Source: Solea solea (lineage: Eukaryota; Chordata; Actinopteri; Pleuronectiformes; Soleidae). From it: a DNA stretch of 64,000 nucleotides. The stretch is taken from NCBI RefSeq assembly GCF_958295425.1, contig NC_081136.1:19784890-19848889 (forward strand). The letters are read 5' to 3'. The notes under the pieces were generated by a model, which ran no database searches, was not told the DNA's origin, and saw only the letters and a program-made list of their open reading frames with translations. Of the stretch, positions 35,113-48,589 are shown piece after piece. Each line of letters starts with the position of its first letter. The stretch's first letter is position 1. Made by a program: the position numbers and the translations under genes.

Positions 35113-36334
35113 TCAGTGTTTGATTTTGCAATGATTTCACTGTTTGGATGTGTTTTTCTATTTGTGTCTGTTTTTGTGCACATTCAGCAAGCATACGGCT
35201 GTTTTCTGATTTTTTTCAATTTTCTACTGTCCCATAACATAAACCTCACAAATAAAGTTAACATCTTATAAGATATACTTCTGTACCCTCAGTGTTTGAT
35301 TTTGCAATGATTTCACTGTTTGGATGTGTTTTTCTATTTGTGTCTGTTTTTGTGCAAGTATACGGCTGTTTTCTGATTTTTTTCAATTTTCTACTGTCCC
35401 ATAACATAAACCTCACAAATAAAGTTAACATCTTATAAGATATACTTCTGTACCTCAGTGTTTGATTTTGCAATGATTTCACTGTTTGGATGTGTTTTTC
35501 TATTTGTGTCTGTTTTTGTGCACATTCAGCAAGTATACGGCTGTTTTCTGATTTTTTTCAATTTTCTACTGTCCCATAACATAAACCTCACAAATAAAGT
35601 TAACATCTTATAAGATATACTTCTGTACCCTCAGTGTTTGATTTTGCAATGATTTCACTGTTTGGATGTGTTTTTCTATTTGTTTCTGTTTTTGTGCAAG
35701 TATACGGCTGTTTTCTGATTTTTTTCAATTTTCTACTGTCCCATAACATAAACCTCACAAATAAAGTTAAAATCTTATAAGATATAGTTGTTTACCCTCA
35801 GTGTTTGATTTTGCAATGATTTCACTGTTTGGATGTGTTTTTCTATTTGTGTCTGTTTTTGTGCACATTCAGCAAGTATACGGCTGTTTTCTGATTTTTT
35901 TCAATTTTCTACTGTCCCATAACATAAACCTCACAAATGAAGTTAAAATCTTATAAGATATACTTCTGTACCATCAGTGTTTGATTTTGCAATGATTTCA
36001 CTGTTTGGATGTGTTTTTCTATTTGTGTCTGTTTTTGTGCAAGTATACGGCTGTTTTCTGATTTTTTTCAATTTTCTACTGTCCCATAACATAAACTTCA
36101 CAAATAAAGTTAACATCTTATAAGATATACTTCTGTACCCTCAGTGTTTGATTTTGCAATGATTTCACTGTTTGGATGTGTTTTGCTATTTGTGTCTGTT
36201 TTTGTGCACATTCAGCAAGTATACGGCTGTTTTCTGATTTTTTTCAATTTTCTGATTTTTTTCAATTTTCTACTGTCCCATAACATAAACCTCACAAATA
36301 AAGTTAACATCTTATAAGATATACTTCTGTACCC
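35113..36334 (+). repeat. Third copy of the conserved five-unit head plus two units
   Basis: GCATACGG L, S, TGTACCTCAG L, TTGTTTCTG S and GTTGTTTACC L with AAATGAAG repeat the starts of 29722 and 32316. They are followed by TTCTGTACCATC S with AACTTCAC and a TTTTGCTATT D. The seven units total 1222 bp. Confidence 0.85.
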
Positions 36335-39326
36335 TCAGTGTTTGATTTTGCAATGATTTCACTGTTTGGATGTGTTTTGCTATTTGTGTCTGTTTTTGTG
36401 CACATTCAGCAAGTATACGGCTGTTTTCTGATTTTTTTCAATTTTCTACTGTCCCATAACATAAACCTCACAAATAAGGTTAAAATCTTATAAGATATAC
36501 TTCTCTACCCTCAGTGTTTGATTTTGCAATGATTTCACTGTTTGGATGTGTTTTTCTATTTGTGTCTGTTTTTGTGCACATTCAGCAAGTATACGGCTGT
36601 TTTCTGATTTTTTTCAATTTTCTACTGTCCTATAACATAAACCTCACAAATAAAGTTAAAATCTTATAAGATATAGTTATTTACCCTCAGTGTTTGATTT
36701 TGCAATGATTTCACTGTTTGGATGTGTTTTTCTATTTGTGTCTGTTTTTGTGCACATTCAGCAAGTATACGGCTGTTTTCTGATTTTTTTCAATTTTCTG
36801 ATTTTTTTCAATTTTCTACTGTCCCATAACATAAACCTCACAAATAAAGTTAAAATCTTATAAGATATACTTCTGTACCCTCAGTGTTTGATTTTGCAAT
36901 GATTTCACTGTTTGGATGTGTTTTTCTATTTGTGTCTGTTTTTGTGCAAGTATATGGCTGTTTTCTGATTTTTTTCAATTTTCTACTGTCCCATAACATA
37001 AACCTCACAAATAAAGTTAACATCTTATAAGATATACTTCTGTACCCTCAGTGTTTGATTTTGCAATGATTTCACTGTTTGGATGTGTTTTTCTATTTGT
37101 GTCTGTTTTTGTGCAAGTATACGGCTGTTTTCTGATTTTTTTCAATTTTCTACTGTCCCATAACATAAACCTCACAAATAAAGTTAACATCTTATAAGAT
37201 ATACTTCTGTACCCTCAGTGTTTGATTTTGCAATGATTTCACTGTTTGGATGTGTTTTGCTATTTGTGTCTGTTTTTGTGCACATTCAGCAAGTATACGG
37301 CTGTTTTCTGATTTTTTTCAATTTTCTACTGTCCCATAACATAAACCTCACAAATAAGGTTAAAATCTTATAAGATATACTTCTCTACCCTCAGTGTTTG
37401 ATTTTGCAATGATTTCACTGTTTGGATGTGTTTTTCTATTTGTGTCTGTTTTTGTGCACATTCAGCAAGTATACGGCTGTTTTCTGATTTTTTTCAATTT
37501 TCTACTGTCCCATAACATAAACCTCACAAATAAAGTTAAAATCTTATAAGATATAGTTATTTACCCTCAGTGTTTGATTTTGCAATGATTTCACTGTTTG
37601 GATGTGTTTTTCTATTTGTGTCTGTTTTTGTGCACATTCAGCAAGTATACGGCTGTTTTCTGATTTTTTTCAATTTTCTGATTTTTTTCAATTTTCTACT
37701 GTCCCATAACATAAACCTCACAAATAAAGTTAAAATCTTATAAGATATACTTCTGTACCCTCAGTGTTTGATTTTGCAATGATTTCACTGTTTGGATGTG
37801 TTTTTCTATTTGTGTCTGTTTTTGTGCAAGTATATGGCTGTTTTCTGATTTTTTTCAATTTTCTACTGTCCCATAACATAAACCTCACAAATAAAGTTAA
37901 CATCTTATAAGATATACTTCTGTACCCTCAGTGTTTGATTTTGCAATGATTTCACTGTTTGGATGTGTTTTTCTATTTGTGTCTGTTTTTGTGCAAGTAT
38001 ACGGCTGTTTTCTGATTTTTTTCAATTTTCTACTGTCCCATAACATAAACCTCACAAATAAGGTTAAAATCTTATAAGATATACTTCTCTACCCTCAGTG
38101 TTTGATTTTGCAATGATTTCACTGTTTGGATGTGTTTTTCTATTTGTGTCTGTTTTTGTGCACATTCAGCAAGTATACGGCTGTTTTCTGATTTTTTTCA
38201 ATTTTCTACTGTCCCATAACATAAACCTCACAAATAAAGTTAAAATCTTATAAGATATAGTTATTTACCCTCAGTGTTTGATTTTGCAATGATTTCACTG
38301 TTTGGATGTGTTTTTCTATTTGTGTCTGTTTTTGTGCACATTCAGCAAGTATACGGCTGTTTTCTGATTTTTTTCAATTTTCTGATTTTTTTCAATTTTC
38401 TACTGTCCCATAACATAAACCTCACAAATAAAGTTAACATCTTATAAGATATACTTCTGTACCCTCAGTGTTTGATTTTGCAATGATTTCACTGTTTGGA
38501 TGTGTTTTTCTATTTGTGTCTGTTTTTGTGCAAGTATACGGCTGTTTTCTGATTTTTTTCAATTTTCTACTGTCCCATAACATAAACCTCACAAATAAAG
38601 TTAACATCTTATAAGATATACTTATGTACCCTCAGTGTTTGATTTTGCAATGATTTCACTGTTTGGATGTGTTTTGCTATTTGTGTCTGTTTTTGTGCAC
38701 ATTCAGCAAGTATACGGCTGTTTTCTGATTTTTTTCAATTTTCTGATTTTTTTCAATTTTCTACTGTCCCATAACATAAACCTCACAAATAAAGTTAACA
38801 TCTTATAAGATATACTTCTGTACCCTCAGTGTTTGATTTTGCAATGATTTCACTGTTTGGATGTGTTTTTCTATTTGTGTCTGTTTTTGTGCAAGTATAC
38901 GGCTGTTTTCTGATTTTTTTCAATTTTCTACTGTCCCATAACATAAACCTCACAAATAAAGTTAACATCTTATAAGATATACTTCTGTACCCTCAGTGTT
39001 TGATTTTGCAATGATTTCACTGTTTGGATGTGTTTTTCTATTTGTGTCTGTTTTTGTGCAAGTATACGGCTGTTTTCTGATTTTTTTCAATTTTCTACTG
39101 TCCCATAACATAAACCTCACAAATAAAGTTAACATCTTATAAGATATACTTCTGTACCCTCAGTGTTTGATTTTGCAATGATTTCACTGTTTGGATGTGT
39201 TTTTCTATTTGTGTCTGTTTTTGTGCAAGTATACGGCTGTTTTCTGATTTTTTTCAATTTTCTACTGTCCCATAACATAAACCTCACAAATAAAGTTAAC
39301 ATCTTATAAGATATACTTCTGTACCC
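36335..39326 (+). repeat. 880-bp 5-mer, two copies and part of a third
   Basis: Units L (TTTTGCTATT, AAGGTT), L (TTCTCTACC), D (GTTATTTACC), S (GTATATGG), S start at 36335 and again at 37215, 880 bp apart. At 38095 the array re-enters the cycle at the TTCTCTACC L, one unit further on, because the preceding S carries the AAGGTT end. Then follow D, S, D (TTATGTACC) and three S units. One L again has GTCCTATAAC (about 36.63 kb), linking it to the block at 30.76 kb. Confidence 0.85.
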
Positions 39327-39578
39327 TCAGTGTTTGATTTTGCAATGATTTCACTGTTTGGATGTGAAACTTTATTTGTGAGGTTTATGTTATGGGACAG
39401 TAGAAAATTGAAAAAAAACAGAAAACAGCCGTATACTTGCACAAAAACAGACACAAATAGTTGTGTCTGTTTTTGTGCAAGTATACGGCTGTTTTCTGTT
39501 TTTTTTCAATTTTCTACTGTCCCATAACATAAACCTCACAAATAAAGTTAACATCTTATAAGATATACTTCTGTACCC
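39327..39578 (+). repeat. 252-bp monomer containing an inverted segment
   Basis: The unit starts normally (TCAGTGTTTG to GGATGTG at 39366), then has 94 bases in reverse orientation (39367-39460) replacing nine bases (TTTTTCTAT), then continues in the normal sense from TTGTGTCTG. 167 plus 94 minus 9 gives the observed 252 bp. It is the only place in the window where the array reverses orientation. A chance reading frame spans it. Confidence 0.95.
39368..39549. repeat. Perfect inverted repeat, 89-bp arms, 4-nt loop
   Basis: Left arm 39368-39456 (AACTTTATTTGTGAGG to CAGACACAA) is the exact reverse complement of right arm 39461-39549 (TTGTGTCTG to AAATAAAGTT), with ATAG as the loop. I matched the arms base by base, including the run of eight A against eight T. 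A single strand or transcript could fold into a near-complete 89-bp hairpin. A foldback template switch is the likely origin; a chimeric read or assembly artefact is the main alternative. Confidence 0.93.
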
Positions 39579-42500
39579 TCAGTGTTTGATTTTGCAATGA
39601 TTTCACTGTTTGGATGTGTTTTTCTATTTGTGTCTGTTTTTGTGCAAGTATACGGCTGTTTTCTGATTTTTTTCAATTTTCTACTGTCCCATAACATAAA
39701 CCTCACAAATAAAGTTAACATCTTATAAGATATACTTCTGTACCCTCAGTGTTTGATTTTGCAATGATTTCACTGTTTGGATGTGTTTTTCTATTTGTGT
39801 CTGTTTTTGTGCACATTCAGCAAGTATACGGCTGTTTTCTGTTTTTTTTCAATTTTCTACTGTCCCATAACATAAACCTCACAAATAAAGTTAAAATCTT
39901 ATAAGATATAGTTATTTACCCTCAGTGTTTGATTTTGCAATGATTTCACTGTTTGGATGTGTTTTTCTATTTGTGTCTGTTTTTGTGCATATTCAGCAAG
40001 TATATGGCTGTTTTCTGATTTTTTTCAATTTTCTACTGTCCCATAACATAAACCTCACAAATAAAGTTAACATCTTATAAGATATACTTCTGTACCCTCA
40101 GTGTTTGATTTTGCAATGATTTCACTGTTTGGATGTGTTTTTCTATTTGTGTCTGTTTTTGTGCACATTCAGCAAGTATACGGCTGTTTTCTGATTTTTT
40201 TCAATTTTCTACTGTCCCATAACATAAACCTCACAAATAAAGTTAACATCTTATAAGATATACTTCTGTACCCTCAGTGTTTGATTTTGCAATGATTTCA
40301 CTGTTTGGATGTGTTTTTCTATTTGTGTCTGTTTTTGTGCAAGTATACGGCTGTTTTCTGATTTTTTTTCAATTTTCTACTGTCCCATAACATAAACCTC
40401 ACAAATAAAGTTAACATCTTATAAGATATACTTCTGTACCCTCAGTGTTTGATTTTGCAATGATTTCACTGTTTGGATGTGTTTTTCTATTTGTGTCTGT
40501 TTTTGTGCACATTCAGCAAGTATACGGCTGTTTTCTGATTTTTTTCAATTTTCTACTGTCCCATAACATAAACCTCACAAATAAAGTTAACATCTTATAA
40601 GATATACTTCTGTACCATCAGTGTTTGATTTTGCAATGATTTCACTGTTTGGATGTGTTTTTCTATTTGTGTCTGTTTTTGTGCAAGTATACGGCTGTTT
40701 TCTGATTTTTTTCAATTTTCTACTGTCCCATAACATAAACCTCACAAATAAAGTTAAAATCTTATAAGATATAGTTATTTACCCTCAGTGTTTGATTTTG
40801 CAATGATTTCACTGTTTGGATGTGTTTTTCTATTTGTGTCTGTTTTTGTGCACATTCAGCAAGTATACGGCTGTTTTCTGATTTTTTTCAATTTTCTACT
40901 GTCCCATAACATAAACCTCACAAATAAAGTTAAAATCTTATAAGATATACTTCTGTACCATCAGTGTTTGATTTTGCAATGATTTCACTGTTTGGATGTG
41001 TTTTTCTATTTGTGTCTGTTTTTGTGCAAGTATACGGCTGTTTTCTGATTTTTTTCAATTTTCTACTGTCCCATAACATAAACCTCACAAATATAGTTAA
41101 AATCTTATAAGATATAGTTATTTACCCTCAGTGTTCGATTTTGCAATGATTTCACTGTTTTGATGTGTTTTTCTATTTGTGTCTGTTTTTGTGCACATTC
41201 AGCAAGTATACGGCTGTTTTCTGATTTTTTTTCAATTTTCTGATTTTTTTCAATTTTCTACTGTCCCATAACATAAACCTCACAAATAAAGTTAACATCT
41301 TATAAGATATACTTCTGTACCCTCAGTGTTTGATTTTGCAATGATTTCACTGTTTGGATGTGTTTTTCTATTTGTGTCTGTTTTTGTGCAAGTATACGGC
41401 TGTTTTCTGATTTTTTTCAATTTTCTACTGTCCCATAACATAAACCTCACAAATAAAGTTAACATCTTATAAGATATACTTCTGTACCCTCAGTGTTTGA
41501 TTTTGCAATGATTTCACTGTTTGGATGTGTTTTGCTATTTGTGTCTGTTTTTGTGCACATTCAGCAAGTATACGGCTGTTTTCTGATTTTTTTCAATTTT
41601 CTACTGTCCCATAACATAAACCTCACAAATAAAGTTAACATCTTATAAGATATACTTCTGTACCCTCAGTGTTTGATTTTGCAATGATTTCACTGTTTGG
41701 ATGTGTTTTTCTATTTGTTTCTGTTTTTGTGCAAGTATACGGCTGTTTTCTGATTTTTTTCAATTTTCTACTGTCCCATAACATAAACCTCACAAATAAA
41801 GTTAACATCTTATAAGATATACTTCTGTACCATCAGTGTTTGATTTTGCAATGATTTCACTGTTTGGATGTGTTTTTCTATTTGTGTCTGTTTTTGTGCA
41901 AGTATACGGCTGTTTTCTGATTTTTTTCAATTTTCTACTGTCCCATAACATAAACCTCACAAATAAAGTTAAAATCTTATAAGATATAGTTATTTACCCT
42001 CAGTGTTTGATTTTGCAATGATTTCACTGTTTGGATGTGTTTTTCTATTTGTGTCTGTTTTTGTGCACATTCAGCAAGTATACGGCTGTTTTCTGATTTT
42101 TTTCAATTTTCTACTGTCCCATAACATAAACCTCACAAATAAAGTTAAAAATTTTATAAGATATACTTCTGTACCATCAGTGTTTGATTTTGCAATGATT
42201 TCACTGTTTGGATGTGTTTTTCTATTTGTGTCTGTTTTTGTGCAAGTATACGGCTGTTTTCTGATTTTTTTCAATTTTCTACTGTCCCATAACATAAACT
42301 TCACAAATAAAGTTAACATCTTATAAGATATACTTCTGTACCCTCAGTGTTTGATTTTGCAATGATTTCACTGTTTGGATGTGTTTTTCTATTTGTGTCT
42401 GTTTTTGTGCAAGTATACGGCTGTTTTCTGATTTTTTTCAATTTTCTACTGTCCCATAACATAAACCTCACAAATAAAGTTAACATCTTATAAGATATAC

Positions 42501-45493
42501 TTATGTACCCTCAGTGTTTGATTTTGCAATGATTTCACTGTTTGGATGTGTTTTGCTATTTGTGTCTGTTTTTGTGCACATTCAGCAAGTATACGGCTGT
42601 TTTCTGATTTTTTTCAATTTTCTACTGTCCCATAACATAAACCTCACAAATAAAGTTAAAATCTTATAAGATATAGTTATTTACCCTCAGTGTTTGATTT
42701 TGCAATGATTTCACTGTTTGGATGTGTTTTTCTATTTGTGTCTGTTTTTGTGCACATTCAGCAAGTATACGGCTGTTTTCTGTTTTTTTTCAATTTTCTA
42801 CTGTCCCATAACATAAACCTCACAAATAAAGTTAACATCTTATAAGATATACTTCTGTACCCTCAGTGTTTGATTTTGCAATGATTTCACTGTTTGGATG
42901 TGTTTTTCTATTTGTGTCTGTTTTTGTGCAAGTAAACGGCTGTTTTCTGATTTTTTTCAATTTTCTACTGTCCCATAACATAAACCTCACAAATAAAGTT
43001 AAAATCTTATAAGATATAGTTATTTACCCTCAGTGTTTGATTTTGCAATGATTTCACTGTTTGGATGTGTTTTTCTATTTGTGTCTGTTTTTGTGCAAGT
43101 ATACGGCTGTTTTCTGATTTTTTTCAATTTTCTACTGTCCCATAACATAAACCTTACAAATAAAGTTAAAATCTTATAAGATATAGTTATTTACCCTCAG
43201 TGTTTGATTTTGCAATGATTTCACTGTTTGGATGTGTTTTTCTATTTGTGTCTGTTTTTGTGCACATTCAGCAAGTATACGGCTGTTTTCTGATTTTTTT
43301 CAATTTTCTGATTTTTTTCAATTTTCTACTGTCCCATAACATAAACCTCACAAATAAAGTTAACATCTTTTAAGATATACTTCTGTACCCTCAGTGTTTG
43401 ATTTTGCAATGATTTCACTGTTTGGATGTGTTTTTCTATTTGTGTCTGTTTTTGTGCAAGTATACGGCTGTTTTCTGATTTTTTTCAATTTTCTACTGTC
43501 CCATAACATAAACCTCACAAATAAAGTTAACATCTTATAAGATATACTTCTGTACCCTCAGTGTTTGATTTTGCAATGATTTCACTGTTTGGATGTGTTT
43601 TTCTATTTGTTTCTGTTTTTGTGCAAGTATACGGCTGTTTTCTGATTTTTTTCAATTTTCTGATTTTTTTCAATTTTCTACTGTCCCATAACATAAACCT
43701 CACAAATAAAGTTAACATCTTATAAGATATACTTCTGTACCCTCAGTGTTTGATTTTGCAATGATTTCACTGTTTGGATGTGTTTTTCTATTTGTGTCTG
43801 TTTTTGTGCAAGTATACGGCTGTTTTCTGATTTTTTTCAATTTTCTACTGTCCCATAACATAAACCTCACAAATAAAGTTAACATCTTATAAGATATACT
43901 TATGTACCCTCAGTGTTTGATTTTGCAATGATTTCACTGTTTGGATGTGTTTTGCTATTTGTGTCTGTTTTTGTGCACATTCAGCAAGTATACGGCTGTT
44001 TTCTGATTTTTTTCAATTTTCTACTGTCCCATAACATAAACCTCACAAATAAAGTTAACATCTTATAAGATATACTTCTGTACCCTCAGTGTTTGATTTT
44101 GCAATGATTTCACTGTTTGGATGTGTTTTTCTATTTGTTTCTGTTTTTGTGCAAGTATACGGCTGTTTTCTGATTTTTTTCAATTTTCTACTGTCCCATA
44201 ACATAAACCTCACAAATAAAGTTAACATCTTATAAGATATACTTCTGTACCATCAGTGTTTGATTTTGCAATGATTTCACTGTTTGGATGTGTTTTTCTA
44301 TTTGTGTCTGTTTTTGTGCAAGTATACGGCTGTTTTCTGATTTTTTTCAATTTTCTACTGTCCCATAACATAAACCTCACAAATAAAGTTAACATCTTAT
44401 AAGATATACTTCTGTACCCTCAGTGTTTGATTTTGCAATGATTTCACTGTTTGGATGTGTTTTTCTATTTGTGTCTGTTTTTGTGCACATTCAGCAAGTA
44501 TACGGCTGTTTTCTGTTTTTTTTCAATTTTCTACTGTCCCATAACATAAACCTCACAAATGAAGTTAAAATCTTATAAGATATAGTTATTTACCCTCAGT
44601 GTTTGATTTTGCAATGATTTCACTGTTTGGATGTGTTTTTCTATTTGTGTCTGTTTTTGTGCATATTCAGCAAGTATATGGCTGTTTTCTGATTTTTTTC
44701 AATTTTCTACTGTCCCATAACATAAACCTCACAAATAAAGTTAACATCTTATAAGATATACTTCTGTACCCTCAGTGTTTGATTTTGCAATGATTTCACT
44801 GTTTGGATGTGTTTTTCTATTTGTGTCTGTTTTTGTGCACATTCAGCAAGTATACGGCTGTTTTCTGTTTTTTTTCAATTTTCTACTGTCCCATAACATA
44901 AACCTCACAAATAAAGTTAAAATCTTATAAGATATAGTTATTTACCCTCAGTGTTTGATTTTGCAATGATTTCACTGTTTGGATGTGTTTTTCTATTTGT
45001 GTCTGTTTTTGTGCATATTCAGCAAGTATATGGCTGTTTTCTGATTTTTTTCAATTTTCTACTGTCCCATAACATAAACCTCACAAATAAAGTTAACATC
45101 TTATAAGATATACTTCTGTACCCTCAGTGTTTGATTTTGCAATGATTTCACTGTTTGGATGTGTTTTTCTATTTGTGTCTGTTTTTGTGCACATTCAGCA
45201 AGTATACTGCTGTTTTCTGTTTTTTTTCAATTTTCTACTGTCCCATAACATAAACCTCACAAATGAAGTTAAAATCTTATAAGATATAGTTATTTACCCT
45301 CAGTGTTTGATTTTGCAATGATTTCACTGTTTGGATGTGTTTTTCTATTTGTGTCTGTTTTTGTGCACATTCAGCAAGTATACGGCTGTTTTCTGATTTT
45401 TATCAATTTTCTGATTTTTTTCAATTTTCTACTGTCCCATAACATAAACCTCACAAATAAAGTTAACATCTTATAAGATATACTTGTGTACCC
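39579..45493 (+). repeat. A array, mixed block without a clean higher-order period
   Basis: S, L and D units with tags seen elsewhere (CTGTTTTTTTTC then GTTATTTACC/GCATATTCAG, TTCTGTACCATC, TTGTTTCTG, AACTTCAC). Private changes are common: GTGTTCGATT and TTTTGATGTG near 41.13-41.16 kb, AAATATAGTT near 41.09 kb, AAAAATTTTATAAG near 42.14 kb, AAGTAAACGG near 42.93 kb and TTTTTATCAATTTT near 45.40 kb. I saw nothing but satellite here. Confidence 0.8.
43558..43742 (+). repeat. 185-bp monomer (S plus 18-bp duplication)
   Basis: The unit has the short GTGCAAGTATACGG form and also the tandem 18-bp duplication of GATTTTTTTCAATTTTCT. In every other duplicated unit that I checked the 18-bp duplication goes with the 9-bp CATTCAGCA segment. 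It also carries TTGTTTCTG. It is either a recombinant between S and D units or an independent duplication. Confidence 0.9.
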
Positions 45494-48400
45494 TCAGTGT
45501 TTGATTTTGCAATGATTTCACTGTTTGGATGTGTTTTTCTATTTGTGTCTGTTTTTGTGCAAGTATACGGCTGTTTTCTGATTTTTTTCAATTTTCTACT
45601 GTCCCATAACATAAACCTCACAAATAAAGTTAACATCTTATAAGATATACTTATGTACCCTCAGTGTTTGATTTTGCAATGATTTCACTGTTTGGATGTG
45701 TTTTGCTATTTGTGTCTGTTTTTGTGCACATTCAGCAAGTATACGGCTGTTTTCTGATTTTTTTCAAATTTCTACTGTCCCATAACATAAACCTCACAAA
45801 TGAAGTTAAAATCTTATAAGATATAGTTATTTACCCTCAGTGTTTGATTTTGCAATGATTTCACTGTTTGGATGTGTTTTTCTATTTGTGTCTGTTTTTG
45901 TGCACATTCAGCAAGTATACGGCTGTTTTCTGATTTTTTTCAATTTTCTGATTTTTTTCAATTTTCTACTGTCCCATAACATAAACCTCACAAATAAAGT
46001 TAACATCTTATAAGATATACTTGTGTACCCTCAGTGTTTGATTTTGCAATGATTTCACTGTTTGGATGTGTTTTTCTATTTGTGTCTGTTTTTGTGCAAG
46101 TATACGGCTGTTTTCTGATTTTTTTCAATTTTCTACTGTCCCATAACATAAACCTCACAAATAAAGTTAACATCTTATAAGATATACTTCTGTACCCTCA
46201 GTGTTTGATTTTGCAATGATTTCACTGTTTGGATGTGTTTTTCTATTTGTGTCTGTTTTTGTGCAAGTATACGGCTGTTTTCTGATTTTTTTCAATTTTC
46301 TACTGTCCCATAACATAAACCTCACAAATAAAGTTAACATCTTATAAGATATACTTCTGTACCCTCAGTGTTTGATTTTGCAATGATTTCACTGTTTGGA
46401 TGTGTTTTTCTATTTGTGTCTGTTTTTGTGCAAGTATACGGCTGTTTTCTGATTTTTTTCAATTTTCTACTGTCCCATAACATAAACCTCACAAATAAAG
46501 TTAACATCTTATAAGATATACTTCTGTACCCTCAGTGTTTGATTTTGCAATGATTTCACTGTTTGGATGTGTTTTTCTATTTGTGTCTGTTTTTGTGCAC
46601 ATTCAGCAAGTATACGGCTGTTTTCTGATTTTTTTCAATTTTCTACTGTCCCATAACATAAACCTCACAAATAAAGTTAACATCTTATAAGATATACTTC
46701 TGTACCCTCAGTGTTTGATTTTGCAATGATTTCACTGTTTGGATGTGTTTTTCTATTTGTTTCTGTTTTTGTGCAAGTATACGGCTGTTTTCTGATTTTT
46801 TTCAATTTTCTACTGTCCCATAACATAAACCTCACAAATAAAGTTAACATCTTATAAGATATACTTCTGTACCATCAGTGTTTGATTTTGCAATGATTTC
46901 ACTGTTTGGATGTGTTTTTCAATTTGTGTCTGTTTTTGTGCAAGTATACGGCTGTTTTCTGATTTTTTTCAATTTTCTACTGTCCCATAACATAAACCTC
47001 ACAAATAAAGTTAACATCTTATAAGATATACTTGTGTACCCTCAGTGTTTGATTTTGCAATGATTTCACTGTTTGGATGTGTTTTTCTATTTGTGTCTGT
47101 TTTTGTGCAAGTATACGGCTGTTTTCTGATTTTTTTCAATTTTCTACTGTCCCATAACATAAACCTCACAAATAAAGTTAACATCTTATAAGATATACTT
47201 ATGTACCCTCAGTGTTTGATTTTGCAATGATTTCACTGTTTGGATGTGTTTTGCTATTTGTGTCTGTTTTTGTGCACATTCAGCAAGTATACGGCTGTTT
47301 TCTGATTTTTTTCAAATTTCTACTGTCCCATAACATAAACCTCACAAATGAAGTTAAAATCTTATAAGATATAGTTATTTACCCTCAGTGTTTGATTTTG
47401 CAATGATTTCACTGTTTGGATGTGTTTTTCTATTTGTGTCTGTTTTTGTGCACATTCAGCAAGTATACGGCTGTTTTCTGATTTTTTTCAATTTTCTGAT
47501 TTTTTTCAATTTTCTACTGTCCCATAACATAAACCTCACAAATAAAGTTAACATCTTATAAGATATACTTGTGTACCCTCAGTGTTTGATTTTGCAATGA
47601 TTTCACTGTTTGGATGTGTTTTTCTATTTGTGTCTGTTTTTGTGCAAGTATACGGCTGTTTTCTGATTTTTTTCAATTTTCTACTGTCCCATAACATAAA
47701 CCTCACAAATAAAGTTAACATCTTATAAGATATACTTCTGTACCCTCAGTGTTTGATTTTGCAATGATTTCACTGTTTGGATGTGTTTTTCTATTTGTGT
47801 CTGTTTTTGTGCAAGTATACGGCTGTTTTCTGATTTTTTTCAATTTTCTACTGTCCCATAACATAAACCTCACAAATAAAGTTAACATCTTATAAGATAT
47901 ACTTCTGTACCCTCAGTGTTTGATTTTGCAATGATTTCACTGTTTGGATGTGTTTTTCTATTTGTGTCTGTTTTTGTGCAAGTATACGGCTGTTTTCTGA
48001 TTTTTTTCAATTTTCTACTGTCCCATAACATAAACCTCACAAATAAAGTTAACATCTTATAAGATATACTTCTGTACCCTCAGTGTTTGATTTTGCAATG
48101 ATTTCACTGTTTGGATGTGTTTTTCTATTTGTGTCTGTTTTTGTGCACATTCAGCAAGTATACGGCTGTTTTCTGATTTTTTTCAATTTTCTACTGTCCC
48201 ATAACATAAACCTCACAAATAAAGTTAACATCTTATAAGATATACTTCTGTACCCTCAGTGTTTGATTTTGCAATGATTTCACTGTTTGGATGTGTTTTT
48301 CTATTTGTTTCTGTTTTTGTGCAAGTATACGGCTGTTTTCTGATTTTTTTCAATTTTCTACTGTCCCATAACATAAACCTCACAAATAAAGTTAACATCT

Positions 48401-48589
48401 TATAAGATATACTTCTGTACCATCAGTGTTTGATTTTGCAATGATTTCACTGTTTGGATGTGTTTTTCAATTTGTGTCTGTTTTTGTGCAAGTATACGGC
48501 TGTTTTCTGATTTTTTTCAATTTTCTACTGTCCCATAACATAAACCTCACAAATAAAGTTAAAATCTTATAAGATATAGTTATTTACCC
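45494..48589 (+). repeat. 1548-bp 9-mer, exact tandem duplication
   Basis: Copy 1 is 45494-47041 and copy 2 is 47042-48589. Each has S (TTGTGTACC start), L (TTATGTACC, TTTTGCTATT, TTTCAAATTTC, AAATGAAG), D (GTTATTTACC), S (TTGTGTACC), S, S, L, S (TTGTTTCTG), S (TTCTGTACCATC, TTTTTCAATTTG). The rare tags TTTCAAATTTC (about 45765 and 47313) and TTTTTCAATTTG (46921 and 48469) are both exactly 1548 bp apart. It appears to be a young duplication. Confidence 0.9.

Noticed and set aside
39330..39527. Plus-strand 65-codon frame over the foldback
   Set aside because: It is open because the inverted segment presents the other strand of the satellite; it has no independent coding features.
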